A stretch of 64,000 bases of DNA from Kamptonema formosum PCC 10802 (GTDB lineage: Bacteria; Cyanobacteriota; Cyanobacteriia; Cyanobacteriales; Oscillatoriaceae). Below the pieces are notes generated by a model, which was not told where the DNA came from, ran no database searches, and saw only the letters and a list, made by a program, of their open reading frames with translations. Both the position numbers and the translations under genes were made by a program. Shown one piece after another: positions 17,270-27,197 of this stretch (position 1 is its first letter; every line of letters starts with the position of its first letter). The DNA is taken from contig NZ_KB235948.1 of NCBI RefSeq assembly GCF_000332335.1, forward strand, positions 3,925,979 to 3,989,978. Reading direction: 5' to 3'.

Positions 17270-18820
17270 ATGAGCATCTATCCAGACTTTTCTGAAGAAG
17301 GCTATCAAGTCAAACTAGAACTGGCACGCAACCCGGAACGGGGGCGCATTACCTACCTAGCTACGGCATTTAACCGGGACCAGCTGGTTGTTATCAAAGA
17401 ATTTCGCTTTGCTATAGCGGATTCTAGTGTTTTGGGAGTAAAAGCTTATCAAAGCTAGATACAAATCATGCAAGATATAAAGCACCCCCGCCTCATTTCT
17501 TGCCTGGAGTTTTTTGAAACTAAGCAGGGTTTTTGCCTGGTGCGCGACTATAAGAAAGCACCATCTTTAGCTGAGATACACAGCTTGCCACCGGAAAGAA
17601 TCAAGCCAATCATCATGTCTATTTTGGAAATATTGGCCGACATGCAAAAGCGCGTCCCGCCATTTATCCACGGCAACATTAAACCAGAGAATGTCTTGAT
17701 TGATTACGATCTGAATGCTTATCTGGTGGATTGGGGTTTGGACAGGATTGGGGGCGGTAAAGCCACCGGCATCCCGGGGTTCATGCCGCCGGAGCAGCAG
17801 TTCAATCCTTCTCCGAGCTTGACCTCAGACCTCTACAGTTTAGGAGCGACGCTAATTTGCCTGCTCACCGGCACCAGCAGTGCTGATATTGGAAAGTTTG
17901 TGGATAGTAGCTATCGCTTAAATTTCAAAGGGCTGCTGCCTCAACTAAATCCGCGCTTTATTTCCTGGCTGTAAAAGATGGTGGCCGGCAATGTCAACGA
18001 GCGCTATCCTAATGCTATTTCTGCCTTGAAAGCACTGAAGCCAATTCAGGTTAAACTACCAGAAAGTGGCACAACACTGAAGGCGCTAGCTGCTGCTGTG
18101 ATTACGGTCGCGATTGGCGCTTTCGCCACTACCGGAACCAATTTCATCTCTAACCCACACAACAGTGTTGTAAAACAGCTAATAGAAACGCGAAACTGTC
18201 CAAACTGCGATTTGGAGAATGTTAACCTGGCCGGTGCTAACTTGAAAAGTGCCAACCTGGCGGGTGCTAACTTAGCCGGTGCCAACCTCAAGGGTGCCAA
18301 TCTGGAGGCGGCTTACCTGATGGATGCCAACCTCGCCGGTGCCAATCTGGCGGGAGCGGTTCTCGGAGATGCTTACTTCAAGGGTGCCAATCTGGAAAGT
18401 GCCAATTTCAGGGGTGCTAACCTCAAGAACGCTAACCTGGGGGGTGCTGTTCTCGGAGATAATTTTTTCAAGGAGGCTAATTTGGAGGGTGCTAATCTCA
18501 AGGGTGCCAGTTTAGAGGGTTCAAACCTGCAGGCTGCTAACCTGGGTTATGCTAACCTGGAAGAGGCGAATTTGCAGGGTGCCCTGTTGCTGAGCGCTAA
18601 CCTGGAGGCTGCTAACTTGAAGAATGCTAACCTGGAGAGTGCGAACCTCCCCGATGCCAACCTGGGGGGTGCTAATCTGGAGAGTGCTAGTTTGGTAGGT
18701 GCTAACCTCAAGGGTGCTTTGGTGGCGCGAACTAATTTGAAAGATGCCAACTTGAAAGATGCCAATCTCAATAACACTCCCCTGGAGCGAAAGATAATAT
18801 CTGAGCGAGCGGATCGTTAA
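17270..18820 (+). pseudogene. Broken serine/threonine kinase-pentapeptide repeat gene with two in-frame stops
   Basis: Read in one frame this is a paralogue of the gene at 20261. It starts MSIYPDFSEEGYQVKLELAR at 17270 and ends with about 35 pentapeptide units (A[NDS]L-type, 18210-18780). Two nonsense codons interrupt it: TAG at 17456-17458 where paralogues have GAG (KAYQRE), and TAA at 17972-17974 where they have GAA (WLEKMV). No frameshift is needed. The kinase also lost key residues: HGNIKPEN replaces HRDIKPEN and DWG replaces DFG. The pentapeptide part (17978-18820, with its own ATG) remains open and could still be made as a 280-aa protein with one membrane helix. Decay of a duplicated kinase is the simplest reading; read-through is unlikely. 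Confidence 0.85.
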
Positions 18821-18822
18821 TA

Positions 18823-18921
18823 GAGTGAGCATCCCGATTATGTAGGGGCGAGCATGAGGGCGAATAATCTCAGGCGTCAAAACCAGCAATTGATAATCCT
18901 CATGCTTCGCCCTCACCAGGG
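18823..18921 (+). mobile_element. About 99-bp palindromic element, copy 1 of an inverted pair
   Basis: GAGTGAGCATCCCGATTA at the start and CTTCGCCCTCACCAGGG at the end recur in reverse complement at 19736-19835. The element has internal inverted arms (GGGCGAGCATGAGG against CCTCATGCTTCGCCC), as expected for a small foldback element. Confidence 0.75.
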
Positions 18922-18946
18922 TATGTCAATAAAATAGGCCGGTCAG

Positions 18947-18988
18947 AGAAACAGGGTTTCTTGGTAACAGAAACGAAACCCTGTTTCT
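18947..18988. repeat. REP-like hairpin with compensated stem change
   Basis: AGAAACAGGGTTTCT pairs with GAAACCCTGTTTCT across a 12-nt loop. Relative to the standard core both arms are changed so that pairing is kept. Confidence 0.85.
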
Positions 18989-18993
18989 GGCCA

Positions 18994-19620
18994 TCAGGCA
19001 TTATCTGGCTTTTCGGGGGACGACGCAAGCGCTCGCATTACGGCTTGCTGACATATGTACCAAAAATAGAGTGCAATATTTATCTCGCTGAACAACTTGG
19101 TGATACCTTCTAGGAGACTAGGAACTGATCCCGATAAATGGCTCTGGTCTACTGCTAACGCTATAAAAAATAACGTGATGCTAGCAAATAGCAACCTGTA
19201 AGGTGTGGCCTGTAATTCTCTTTTGAAAAATAAGGCGTAGCCGATAATCGCAAGGGGGTAAAGCGAGACAAACATTAGCTTAGAAACACCAGATCGTTCC
19301 AAGAAAACGTGAATGCGGAAGATTTCATCTAAGAGATACCCACCCGTTATTAATCCTGAACAAAAAATAAATAGAGTTTGTTTAGATCGGGGTTCCCTCG
19401 TTCTAAGTAAGCCCCAGGTAAACCCACAAACTACCACAGGTACAGAACACAATAGTTGAAAGATATATGTTAATAATCTTTCCTCAATATAAGAACCTGC
19501 TACTGGGGGCTTAAATAATTCTTCTAAAGGTTGCCCCAAGGACTTTATGCAGACAACTATCCCCCCTACGGACAGGAGAGATAAAGCATTTACCAGAATA
19601 AAAAGTCGGGAATTTTTCAT
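18994..19620 (-). CDS. Small polytopic membrane protein, function unknown
   Basis: The 208-aa product from the ATG at 19620 (MKNSRLFILVNALSLLSVGG) has five to six hydrophobic segments, at about residues 5-25, 52-74, 85-103, 117-136, 146-160 and possibly 183-200. The frame extends to a TTG at 19650, but the ATG gives a normal first membrane helix. I recognise no family or functional motif; short charged loops (RTREPRSK, FKRELQATP) alternate between helices. Base composition is richer in A/T than the neighbours. The gene is bracketed by two inverted copies of a 99-bp element, which hints at transfer or mobilisation. Confidence 0.75.
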   Translation of the reverse strand: MKNSRLFILVNALSLLSVGGIVVCIKSLGQPLEELFKPPVAGSYIEERLLTYIFQLLCSVPVVVCGFTWGLLRTREPRSKQTLFIFCSGLITGGYLLDEIFRIHVFLERSGVSKLMFVSLYPLAIIGYALFFKRELQATPYRLLFASITLFFIALAVDQSHLSGSVPSLLEGITKLFSEINIALYFWYICQQAVMRALASSPEKPDNA

Positions 19621-19735
19621 ATAGTCTCGACGATTTACTGTCAAATTCAAGAGAGTCTGTTCAGATTAATTGATTGTTGCCAAAACTTCAACCACACATA
19701 TCATACCACACGGGAGCATCCGGTTTTTGAAACTC

Positions 19736-19835
19736 CCCTGGTGAGGGCGAAGCATTCGGATTATCAATTACTGGTTTTGCCCGAGAGATTATTCGCCGGA
19801 ATGCTTCTCCCCTACATAATCGGGATGCTCACTCC
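19736..19835 (-). mobile_element. About 100-bp palindromic element, copy 2 of the inverted pair
   Basis: This is the reverse complement of 18823-18921, with shared blocks such as GCATCCCGATTATGTAGGGG, GCGAATAATCTC, AAAACCAG and AATTGATAATCC. By eye identity is roughly 85 percent. Confidence 0.75.
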
Positions 19836-19858
19836 CACACCTCCTTATAACTAAACTT

Positions 19859-20030
19859 TCGCACCGGCTCAAGCGAGCCGCCCTTGGCCAGAAACCTTAA
19901 CAAGCCATCGTCCCTGCCCTTTTTATCAATATTGCACAATAAACAGCAACTGTCAAGTCACACTCCCTCTTGGGGGCGCAATCGATATTCGGCTTTGCCC
20001 GCCTTAAGCCCCAATGCTGTTTGGGCCAGT
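19859..20030. repeat. About 170-bp direct repeat, copy 1
   Basis: Blocks CGGCTCAAGCG, ATATTGCACAATAA, CAGCAACTGTCAAGTCACAC, TCCCTCTT and CCTTAAGCCCCAATG recur in the same order and spacing at 23905-24061. On the minus strand both copies can be read as a short frame ending in a shared KRECDLTVA...YCAI stretch. Confidence 0.75.
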
Positions 20031-20114
20031 TCCCCGGCACCCCCTGCCGGCGTTTTGTGAAGAAAAGTATAAATTTACAGAGGATTTTAAAATTCTGTGC
20101 CAAGCTGAAAGTAA

Positions 20115-20209
20115 TATAGCTTTTCTCATATTAGTGAGGTGCTGAGAAACCCGGTTTCTTTTAAAACCGGCTTTCTGGGCCATAGTTTATCCAACTGAGA
20201 ACCGCTATA
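20115..20209 (+). mobile_element. MITE-like element, TATAGC family 3, complete
   Basis: It begins TATAGCTTTTCTCATATTAG and ends CAACTGAGAACCGCTATA, giving imperfect terminal inverted repeats with TATA at both ends. The centre holds an imperfect AGAAACCCGGTTTCTT/AAAACCGGCTTTCT hairpin. It sits 50 nt before the kinase gene at 20261. Confidence 0.8.
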
Positions 20210-20260
20210 TACTTACTCAGGCGTGTCGCGGACATCAACTGCGACAGGGAGTTAAATAAA

Positions 20261-22189
20261 ATGAGCGAAATCCCAGATTTTTCCAGCCACGGCTATCAGA
20301 TTATCCGAGAAATTGGACGCAACCAAGAAGCGGGGCGCATCACCTACCTGGCTACCAGCACCCCTCCCAACCAAGGGGATGAGACAGAACAAGTGCGGGT
20401 GGTTATCAAAGATTTTCGCTTTGCTCTTGCCGGTGCGGAGTGGTCGGGCTTCAAAGCGTATCAGCGCGAGATTGAAGTGCTGCAGCAGCTTTCTCACCCC
20501 CGCATTCCCCGCTATTTGGATTCCTTTGAAGCTCCCCACGGCTTTTGCCTGGTGCAGGAATATAAAGATGCGCTGTCTTTAGCCGAAAAATCCACTTTAT
20601 CGCAGAAAAACCTTAAGTATATAGCTATCTCTGTATTAGAAATTTTGGCCGATCTGCAAAAGCTCAACCCACCAGTCATACACTGGGATATCAAACCGGA
20701 TAATATCCTGGTGGATGAGCAATTTAACGCTTATCTGGTAGATTTTGGTTTTCCCCGAATTCGCGGCGGACAACTGGCGATCAGCAGCGTCACCACCGGC
20801 ACTCCGGGTTTTATGCCGCCGGAGGAGCAATTTGGACACCAGATCTCGGAAGCTTCTGATTTATACAGTTTGGGGGCGACGCTGATTTGCCTGCTCACCG
20901 GCACTCGCAGCGCGGATGTCGGGAAGTTAATTGATGACGACTACCGATTTAGTTTCAAACATCTGGTTCCTAAACTCAATCCGCGTTTCGCGGGGTGGCT
21001 GGAAAAGATGGTCGCCTCTAATGTCAAAGATCGATATGCTAATGCTAGTGTGGCTTTGGCAGCACTGAAGCGGGTTGATGTTGCTGGTGAGGGAACTCTG
21101 GCAGAGAGTAAATTCCGCACTGTAAAACGGAGAAAAAGGCTCCCCCTTCTCAGCGCAGTCGCCGTCTCGGCTGCAATTTGTTTGGCTTTATTTATGCTGT
21201 GGCAATACAGTACAATCGCGAGGTTGCTGCTATTTAAAGAATGTCGAGCGTGCGATCTCCAGCTTGCCAACTTGGGAGGTGCCAAGTTGGGAAATGCCAA
21301 TCTGGGCGATGCCAACCTGGGGGATGCCAACCTGGAGGGTGCCAATCTGGGGGGTGCCAACCTGGGGGGTGCCAAGCTGTGGCGTGCCAGCCTCAAGGGT
21401 GCCAACCTGGAGGGTGCTGACTTGGAGGGTGCCAACCTGAGGCTTGCCAAATTCAAGAGTGCCCAAATTAACAAAGATACTAAACTGGATAATAAATGGC
21501 GTCTCGTGTGGGGGATTGTTAATCAAGGAGCGAAGGGGGCTGATTTAAAAGGTGCCAATCTGGAGGGTGCCAACCTGGAGGCTGCCAACCTGGAAGGTGC
21601 TAATCTGGAGGGTGCCAACCTGTGGAATGCCAACCTGGAGCGTGTCAATTTCAGGGGTGCTAACTTGGGGGATGCTAATCTCAGGGGTGCTAATTTCAAG
21701 GCTGCCAATCTGGCGGGTGCGAACTTGGTTGGTGCCAAGCTGGAGCGTGCCGACTTGGGGGATGTCAAAATCGACAAGGACACCAAATTGGATGACAAAT
21801 GGGGTTTAGTCTGGCGGATTGTTAATCAAGGAGCGAAGGGGGCTGATTTAAAGGGTGCCGACCTGGGGGATGCTAACCTGGAGGATGCCGACCTGTCCAA
21901 TGCTAACCTGGCCGGTGCCAAGTTGGGGGATGCCGACCTGGTGGGTGTCAACTTGGGGAGTGCCAAGCTGGGGGGTGCCGGTCTGTCGAATGCCAATCTG
22001 GAGGGTGCTTACCTGCAAAATGCCGATCTGGGGGGTGCCGATTTGGAGAATGCTAACCTCAAGGGTGCTAACCTCAAGGGTGCCAACCTCAAGGGTGCCA
22101 ACTTGCACGGTGCCAAACTGGAGGGTGCCAAACTGGAGGGTGCCAAGCTGGAGGGAGCAATTATGCCCGATGGCACAAAGCACCAGTAG
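20261..22189 (+). CDS. Hanks-type kinase fused to pentapeptide repeats; HWD catalytic loop
   Basis: The 642-aa protein starts [19 protein letters not shown] after a GGGAG-like ribosome-binding site. The kinase domain (about 8-275) has the ATP-binding Lys in VVIKDF and DFGFPR, but the catalytic loop reads HWDIKPDN: the Arg of HRD is Trp (codon TGG). Asp and Lys are kept, so it may be a non-RD kinase rather than dead. A membrane helix ([18 protein letters not shown], about 294-312) follows. The C-terminal part (325-638) is made of A(N/D/K)L-type pentapeptide repeats forming a right-handed beta-helix, interrupted twice by a linker of about 30 residues ([20 protein letters not shown] and a near copy). 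The pentapeptide helix is probably a binding surface; target unknown. Confidence 0.92.
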   Translation: MSEIPDFSSHGYQIIREIGRNQEAGRITYLATSTPPNQGDETEQVRVVIKDFRFALAGAEWSGFKAYQREIEVLQQLSHPRIPRYLDSFEAPHGFCLVQEYKDALSLAEKSTLSQKNLKYIAISVLEILADLQKLNPPVIHWDIKPDNILVDEQFNAYLVDFGFPRIRGGQLAISSVTTGTPGFMPPEEQFGHQISEASDLYSLGATLICLLTGTRSADVGKLIDDDYRFSFKHLVPKLNPRFAGWLEKMVASNVKDRYANASVALAALKRVDVAGEGTLAESKFRTVKRRKRLPLLSAVAVSAAICLALFMLWQYSTIARLLLFKECRACDLQLANLGGAKLGNANLGDANLGDANLEGANLGGANLGGAKLWRASLKGANLEGADLEGANLRLAKFKSAQINKDTKLDNKWRLVWGIVNQGAKGADLKGANLEGANLEAANLEGANLEGANLWNANLERVNFRGANLGDANLRGANFKAANLAGANLVGAKLERADLGDVKIDKDTKLDDKWGLVWRIVNQGAKGADLKGADLGDANLEDADLSNANLAGAKLGDADLVGVNLGSAKLGGAGLSNANLEGAYLQNADLGGADLENANLKGANLKGANLKGANLHGAKLEGAKLEGAKLEGAIMPDGTKHQ

Positions 22190-22277
22190 GCGCGGTTTGG
22201 CGCTGTGGCGATGCCGGTTTTGGATTGAAGCGCCTTCAGCCGCCGGCAATCCCAATCTTTATACCTTGAGGCATCTG

Positions 22278-22361
22278 TGTCTGTAATTTTAATCTGCTTG
22301 TTCTAGAAACGAGGCAGAGCCTCTAAAGGGGCGTTCCCAGCCTCAGGCTGGGAACGAGGGT
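22278..22361. repeat. Composite intergenic repeat, complete copy
   Basis: TTTTAATCTGCTTGTTCTAG, then GAGGCAGAGCCTC, then GCGTTCCCAGCC-TCA-GGCTGGGAACG. Two stem-loops in series; same arrangement as 30840-30928 and, in reverse, 16870-16966. It lies between convergent genes and could end transcription. Confidence 0.75.
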
Positions 22362-22380
22362 AATGCGATGCAATGCTGAT

Positions 22381-23760
22381 TTAAGATCCATTTGACGAGT
22401 GATGACCAAAACTGGTTAAAAGACTTTCAAGTGTCGGCAGCAGTTGATTGACTTGCTTGAGCCGAATAATTAGATCCCAGATAGGTTCTGCTTTTTTCCA
22501 GGCTCCTGCATAAGCAAGGTGACGCAAGCGATCAGCTAAATTGTCCTTTGTCCAAGCGCCTTTAAAGATAGAACTCCATCGGTAAAACTCTTGATAAGAG
22601 TGCCAATACCCCTCCTCCAATGTTTCAACGCTCATCTGCATCGGGCGGTAGACGGCATGGCGCGTGTCATAGAGATCCCAGTTGTGAGTGGTAATGCGCT
22701 TTTGAGCCAACATCCTTTCGTACAGAGGCGTACCTGGATAGGGAGTCAAAATATGAAACGTTGCCGTCTCAATGCCCTGACTGATAGCCCATTCAACTGT
22801 TAGATCAAAAACAGTTTTATCATCGCTATCCATACCATAAACAAAACTGCCATTGACCATGACGCCGTATTCTCGTAACCGCCGAATTGCAGCACTGTAA
22901 TCCCGATTGAGATTGTGGTATTTGTGCTGTTCTCGCAGATTGTGATGGTTGAGGGTTTCAAACCCAACAAATAAACTCCGCAATCCAGCGTTGACTGCCT
23001 TTTCTAAAATTCCAGGCTTCAGAATTGATTGCACCGTAGCTGCTGCCTGCCAAACTCGTCCCATTCCCTTCATTCCTTCAAATAACTCAGCTGCAAAATC
23101 TTCCCGAGCAAATAGATTATCGTCCAAAAAGTAAACGTGTTTTCCAGGTAATTTCTCTAGTTCAGCTAGAGCCTGGTCTACAGGTTGAGTGTAGAAGGAT
23201 TTGCCGCCCTTGTAAAAGGCATCTTTATAACAGAAGTCACAGTGGTGAGGACACCCTCTAGAAACCACTATGGAGTTGGGAATAAGGTAGTGATGGCGCT
23301 TAATTAAATCCCGACGAATTGGGGGAGCATTTACTAGCGATCGGATTTTAGACTGATATACCGGGGCGGCGCGTCCAGCCCGGAAATCCTGGAGAAATTG
23401 AGGCCAAGTATCCTCACCTGGCCCTAAGAACATTGTGTCAGCATGTTGAGCGGCTTCCTGCGGTAATGAAGTGACATGCAAACCCCCCATAGCCACATAC
23501 GCGCCTTTATTTCGATAGCGATCTGCCAACTCATAAGCTCGATATGCTGAAGTAATGTAGACCTGAATTACGACGAGATCGGGTTCGTCATTGAGATTGA
23601 TGCTTTCTATATGTTCGTCTTGCAGATCGATCTCGTCATCTGGATCGAAAAAGGCCGCGATCGTTGCTAATCCCAGGGGTGGAAAGAGATGATACTTAAT
23701 CGGTCTCCAAAAAGGACTAAGGGCTTCTGTTAGAGCGGGCAATATCATTTTGACTTTCAT
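22381..23760 (-). CDS. B12-binding domain radical SAM protein
   Basis: The 459-aa enzyme has an N-terminal cobalamin-binding Rossmann-like region (residues 1-140, with PDLVVIQVYITSAYRA and GGLHVTSLPQEA) and a radical SAM core with SRGCPHHCDFCYKD near 166-179 supplying the Cx3Cx2C cluster ligands. The downstream motifs VYFLDDNLF and SLFVGFETL fit the barrel. Members of this class carry out B12-dependent methylations or rearrangements, or thio-type chemistry; the substrate cannot be read from the sequence, and no biosynthetic partner genes adjoin. The family includes BchE-like and hopanoid-methylase-like proteins, but no feature singles out either. The start ATG at 23760 is well placed (MKVKMILPALTEAL). 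Confidence 0.88.
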   Translation of the reverse strand: MKVKMILPALTEALSPFWRPIKYHLFPPLGLATIAAFFDPDDEIDLQDEHIESINLNDEPDLVVIQVYITSAYRAYELADRYRNKGAYVAMGGLHVTSLPQEAAQHADTMFLGPGEDTWPQFLQDFRAGRAAPVYQSKIRSLVNAPPIRRDLIKRHHYLIPNSIVVSRGCPHHCDFCYKDAFYKGGKSFYTQPVDQALAELEKLPGKHVYFLDDNLFAREDFAAELFEGMKGMGRVWQAAATVQSILKPGILEKAVNAGLRSLFVGFETLNHHNLREQHKYHNLNRDYSAAIRRLREYGVMVNGSFVYGMDSDDKTVFDLTVEWAISQGIETATFHILTPYPGTPLYERMLAQKRITTHNWDLYDTRHAVYRPMQMSVETLEEGYWHSYQEFYRWSSIFKGAWTKDNLADRLRHLAYAGAWKKAEPIWDLIIRLKQVNQLLPTLESLLTSFGHHSSNGS

Positions 23761-23904
23761 AGATGCTCTTCTTTCTCAACGGAGTCTTCAATAGAGTTAC
23801 CAGCTGGATAAGATCGTTTCTCTGTTTCAACTAACGCCTGTTGTTTAAAGTTACACTCCCTCTCACTCACCATCAAAGTCTCTCTTTCTCTATCAGGGAC
23901 TTCG

Positions 23905-24061
23905 CACACTCCGGCTCAAGCGCAGCCGGGGGTCAGAAACGTTAACAAGCAATCGCCCCTACCGTCTCTATAAATATTGCACAATAATCAGCAACTGTCA
24001 AGTCACACTCCCTCTTCCGGGGGGAATTGGCATTCCGCTTTGGCTGCCTTAAGCCCCAATG
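23905..24061. repeat. About 160-bp direct repeat, copy 2
   Basis: Same order of blocks as 19859-20030. The pair brackets the kinase-pentapeptide gene and the radical SAM gene. The region between 23761 and 23905 holds no gene. Confidence 0.75.
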
Positions 24062-24126
24062 GCCCTCACATATCCTTTCTCTTGTAGCAGCCATGCCCCC
24101 TGTCTCTCCCTCGATGCAGTCGGGTT

Positions 24127-24132
24127 TATAAT
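24127..24132 (+). promoter_or_regulatory. Candidate -10 box of uvrA
   Basis: A TATAAT hexamer lies 42 nt before the uvrA start. No good -35 hexamer is visible at 17 nt and no cyanobacterial LexA box was recognised. Confidence 0.35.
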
Positions 24133-24174
24133 GGGCAGCGCTAAAATTATTAAGCACTGTTACGCCCTGTCCTC

Positions 24175-27159
24175 ATGTTTGACCCCGCCGGCATCCCAGA
24201 CGCCCAGCCAGCCTCATCGCCAAATGGCCACAACCCGCCCCGCCAGGGCAATACCATCCGCATTCGCGGCGCTCGACAGCACAACCTGAAGAACATCGAC
24301 CTGGAATTGCCTCGCGATCGCCTGATCGTGTTCACCGGCGTCTCCGGTTCCGGCAAATCCTCCCTCGCCTTCGACACCATCTTCGCCGAAGGACAGCGCC
24401 GCTATGTCGAATCCCTGAGCGCCTACGCCCGCCAGTTCCTCGGACAGCTGGACAAACCCGATGTGGACGCCATCGAGGGACTCAGCCCCGCCATCTCCAT
24501 CGACCAAAAATCCACCTCCCACAACCCGCGCTCCACCGTCGGAACCGTCACCGAGATTTACGACTACCTGCGCCTGCTGTTCGGGCGTGCCGGCGAGCCC
24601 CACTGTCCCATCTGCGACCGCTGCATCGCCCCCCAAACCATCGACGAGATGTGCGACCGCATCATGGAACTCCCCGACCGCACGCGCTTCCAAATCCTCT
24701 CCCCCGTCGTGCGCGGCAAAAAGGGCACCCACCAGAAGCTGCTGTCCAGTTTAGCCTCGGAAGGATTTGTGCGCGTCAGGGTGGATGGCGAAATTCGAGC
24801 GCTCGATGAAACTATCGAGCTTGATAAAAACCACACCCACACCATCGAGATCGTTATCGACCGGCTGATCAAAAAGCCCGACCTGCAGGAGCGTCTGGTC
24901 GATTCCCTCACCACTTGCCTGCGCCATTCCGGCGGAATTGCCGTCATCCAGATATTAAATGACACATCCGCCGAGACAGCTGCTGCGCGGCGTGGGAATA
25001 ATTATAGCACAAACCCGCCAAAAGATGCAAGTCTCCCATCTGAAGGAATTCCGCAAGAATTGGTGTTTTCGGAAAACTTTGCCTGTCCGGAACATGGGGC
25101 GGTAATGGAAGAACTTTCCCCGCGACTGTTCTCTTTTAACTCGCCTTATGGGGCGTGCCCGAGCTGTCACGGGTTGGGTTTCTTGCGGACTTTTTCGCCA
25201 GATTTGGTGGTTGCAGACCCAGACGCGCCGGTGAGTAGCGCCATCGCGCCTTGGGCGGACAAGGAGAACCCTTACTATTTCTCGCTGCTGTGCGCTGTCG
25301 GTAAAACTTGTGGCTTTGATATCGACACGCCTTGGAAGAAACTGACTGAATACCAGCAGCATTTTGTGCTGCACGGTGGGGAAGATCCTATTGTGATGAA
25401 AGGCGAGAGGGGCTATCACCGGCACTTCCCCGGCGTGCTGAGTTTCCTCCAGCGCCAGTATGAGGAGACAGCTTCGGAGCTGCAAAAGCAGAAGCTGGAG
25501 CAGTATCTTGTGTGCCAGCCCTGTGAAGCCTGTCAGGGAAAGCGTCTGAAACCGGAAGCGCTTTCCGTGCGCATGGGGCAGTACCGGATTGCGGAGTTAA
25601 CCGGCGCATCGATTAAAGAGTGCGTGGAGCGGATTAATCAGCTGAAGTTGAGCGAGCGACAAGCCAAGATTGCTGATTTGGTGCTCAGGGAAATTCGGGC
25701 GCGGCTGCAATTCCTGCTGGATGTGGGGCTGGATTATTTGACTTTGGACAGACCGGCAATGACGCTCTCCGGTGGGGAAGCGCAGCGGATTCGTCTCGCG
25801 ACGCAAATCGGTTCCGGTTTAACCGGCGTGCTCTATGTTTTGGATGAGCCGAGCATTGGGCTGCACCAGCGAGATAATGGGCGGCTTTTGCACACGCTGA
25901 CGAAATTGCGGGATTTGGGGAATACGCTGGTTGTGGTGGAGCACGATGAGGAAACGATTCGGGCGGCTGACCATCTTGTGGATATTGGCCCAGGTGCCGG
26001 TGTTCGCGGCGGAAATATTGTGGCGCAAGGGGATTTGAAAACCTTGCTGGCGGCGGAGGATTCGCTCACCGGCGCGTACCTGTCGGGGCGGAAGGTGATA
26101 GAGACGCCGGTGCAAAGGCGGGAAGGAAACGGAAACTCTCTGCGCATCAAAAACGCCCGCCGCAACAACCTGAAAAACATCGAGGTTGAGATTCCGTTGG
26201 GCAAACTCGTCTGCATCACCGGCGTGTCGGGTTCGGGGAAATCCACTTTAATTAACGAGTTGCTCTATCCCTCCCTGCAGCACCACCTGACGCGCAAAGT
26301 TGCCTTTCCCAAGGAGATGGATGCGATAGAGGGGCTCGATGCAATTGACAAAGCCATTGTGATTGACCAGTCTCCGATCGGGAGAACTCCGCGTTCTAAC
26401 CCAGCGACTTACACCGGCGTGTTTGACGTGATTCGGGATTTGTTTGCGGAAACCATTGAAGCCAAGGCGAGGGGTTACAAGCCAGGGCAATTTTCCTTCA
26501 ATGTTAAAGGCGGGAGGTGCGAAGCTTGCGGCGGACAGGGCGTGAATGTGATTGAGATGAACTTTCTGCCGGATGTGTACGTGCAGTGCGAGATTTGCAA
26601 GGGGGCGCGGTACAACCGGGAAACCTTGCAGGTGAAGTACAAGGGGAAATCGATTGCCGAAGTTTTGGATATGACGGTGGAAGAAGCCGTGGAGGTGTTT
26701 AAGAATATCCCCAGGGCGGCGAGCCGGTTGCAAACTTTGGCGGATGTCGGGTTGGGTTATCTCCGCCTCGGGCAAACCGCGCCCACCCTGTCTGGAGGTG
26801 AGGCGCAGCGGGTGAAGCTGGGATCTGAACTGTCTCGCCGCGCTACGGGGAAGACGCTTTATTTAATAGATGAGCCTACGACGGGCTTGTCTTTTTATGA
26901 TGTGCACCAGCTGCTGAATGTGCTGCAGCGGCTGGTGGATAAGGGGAATTCGATTATCGTGATTGAGCACAATTTAGATGTGATTCGCAGCGCCGACTGG
27001 GTGATTGATTTGGGACCCGAAGGCGGAGATAAGGGGGGTGAGGTGATTGCTGCCGGCACCCCGGAGGATGTGGCGAATTCTCCGCGCTCTTATACCGGGC
27101 AATATTTGAAGATGGTACTGGCGCAGCATCCGCCAAAGGGGGCTGTGGGGATGCGATAA
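24175..27159 (+). CDS. uvrA: Excinuclease ABC subunit A (UvrA)
   Basis: UvrA is the damage-sensing ATPase of nucleotide excision repair; a UvrA dimer loads UvrB at lesions. At 994 aa it is full length with both ABC cassettes: Walker [10 protein letters not shown] near 53 and GVSGSGKST near 683, signatures [12 protein letters not shown] near 530 and [12 protein letters not shown] near 873, and Walker [11 protein letters not shown] and [10 protein letters not shown]. Zinc-binding cysteines appear in CPICDRC, CPSCHG/CEACQG and CEACGG...CEIC. A lineage-type insert (around residues 265-295) follows QILNDTSAE. The extension [18 protein letters not shown] is unusual but its ATG is the first available. 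The first 590 bp use many more C-ending codons than the middle of the gene. Confidence 0.97.
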   Translation: MFDPAGIPDAQPASSPNGHNPPRQGNTIRIRGARQHNLKNIDLELPRDRLIVFTGVSGSGKSSLAFDTIFAEGQRRYVESLSAYARQFLGQLDKPDVDAIEGLSPAISIDQKSTSHNPRSTVGTVTEIYDYLRLLFGRAGEPHCPICDRCIAPQTIDEMCDRIMELPDRTRFQILSPVVRGKKGTHQKLLSSLASEGFVRVRVDGEIRALDETIELDKNHTHTIEIVIDRLIKKPDLQERLVDSLTTCLRHSGGIAVIQILNDTSAETAAARRGNNYSTNPPKDASLPSEGIPQELVFSENFACPEHGAVMEELSPRLFSFNSPYGACPSCHGLGFLRTFSPDLVVADPDAPVSSAIAPWADKENPYYFSLLCAVGKTCGFDIDTPWKKLTEYQQHFVLHGGEDPIVMKGERGYHRHFPGVLSFLQRQYEETASELQKQKLEQYLVCQPCEACQGKRLKPEALSVRMGQYRIAELTGASIKECVERINQLKLSERQAKIADLVLREIRARLQFLLDVGLDYLTLDRPAMTLSGGEAQRIRLATQIGSGLTGVLYVLDEPSIGLHQRDNGRLLHTLTKLRDLGNTLVVVEHDEETIRAADHLVDIGPGAGVRGGNIVAQGDLKTLLAAEDSLTGAYLSGRKVIETPVQRREGNGNSLRIKNARRNNLKNIEVEIPLGKLVCITGVSGSGKSTLINELLYPSLQHHLTRKVAFPKEMDAIEGLDAIDKAIVIDQSPIGRTPRSNPATYTGVFDVIRDLFAETIEAKARGYKPGQFSFNVKGGRCEACGGQGVNVIEMNFLPDVYVQCEICKGARYNRETLQVKYKGKSIAEVLDMTVEEAVEVFKNIPRAASRLQTLADVGLGYLRLGQTAPTLSGGEAQRVKLGSELSRRATGKTLYLIDEPTTGLSFYDVHQLLNVLQRLVDKGNSIIVIEHNLDVIRSADWVIDLGPEGGDKGGEVIAAGTPEDVANSPRSYTGQYLKMVLAQHPPKGAVGMR

Positions 27160-27197
27160 GCTCTTAGGCTTTTAACCTGCTTTTCCGTTGAAAGTCA

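Noticed and set aside
17456-17974. Programmed read-through of the stops in the kinase pseudogene
   Set aside because: The two stops differ (TAG and TAA), no recoding signal is visible, and the active site is already degraded. Decay is simpler.
20941-22255. Several minus-strand repetitive frames opposite the pentapeptide region
   Set aside because: Regular 15-bp repeats of the pentapeptide gene open frames on both strands; these carry no independent signal. The same holds for 18046-18916.
24214-24732. Long minus-strand frame inside the start of uvrA
   Set aside because: It mirrors the uvrA frame in a patch with strong third-position bias, which opens antisense frames; no family match is visible.
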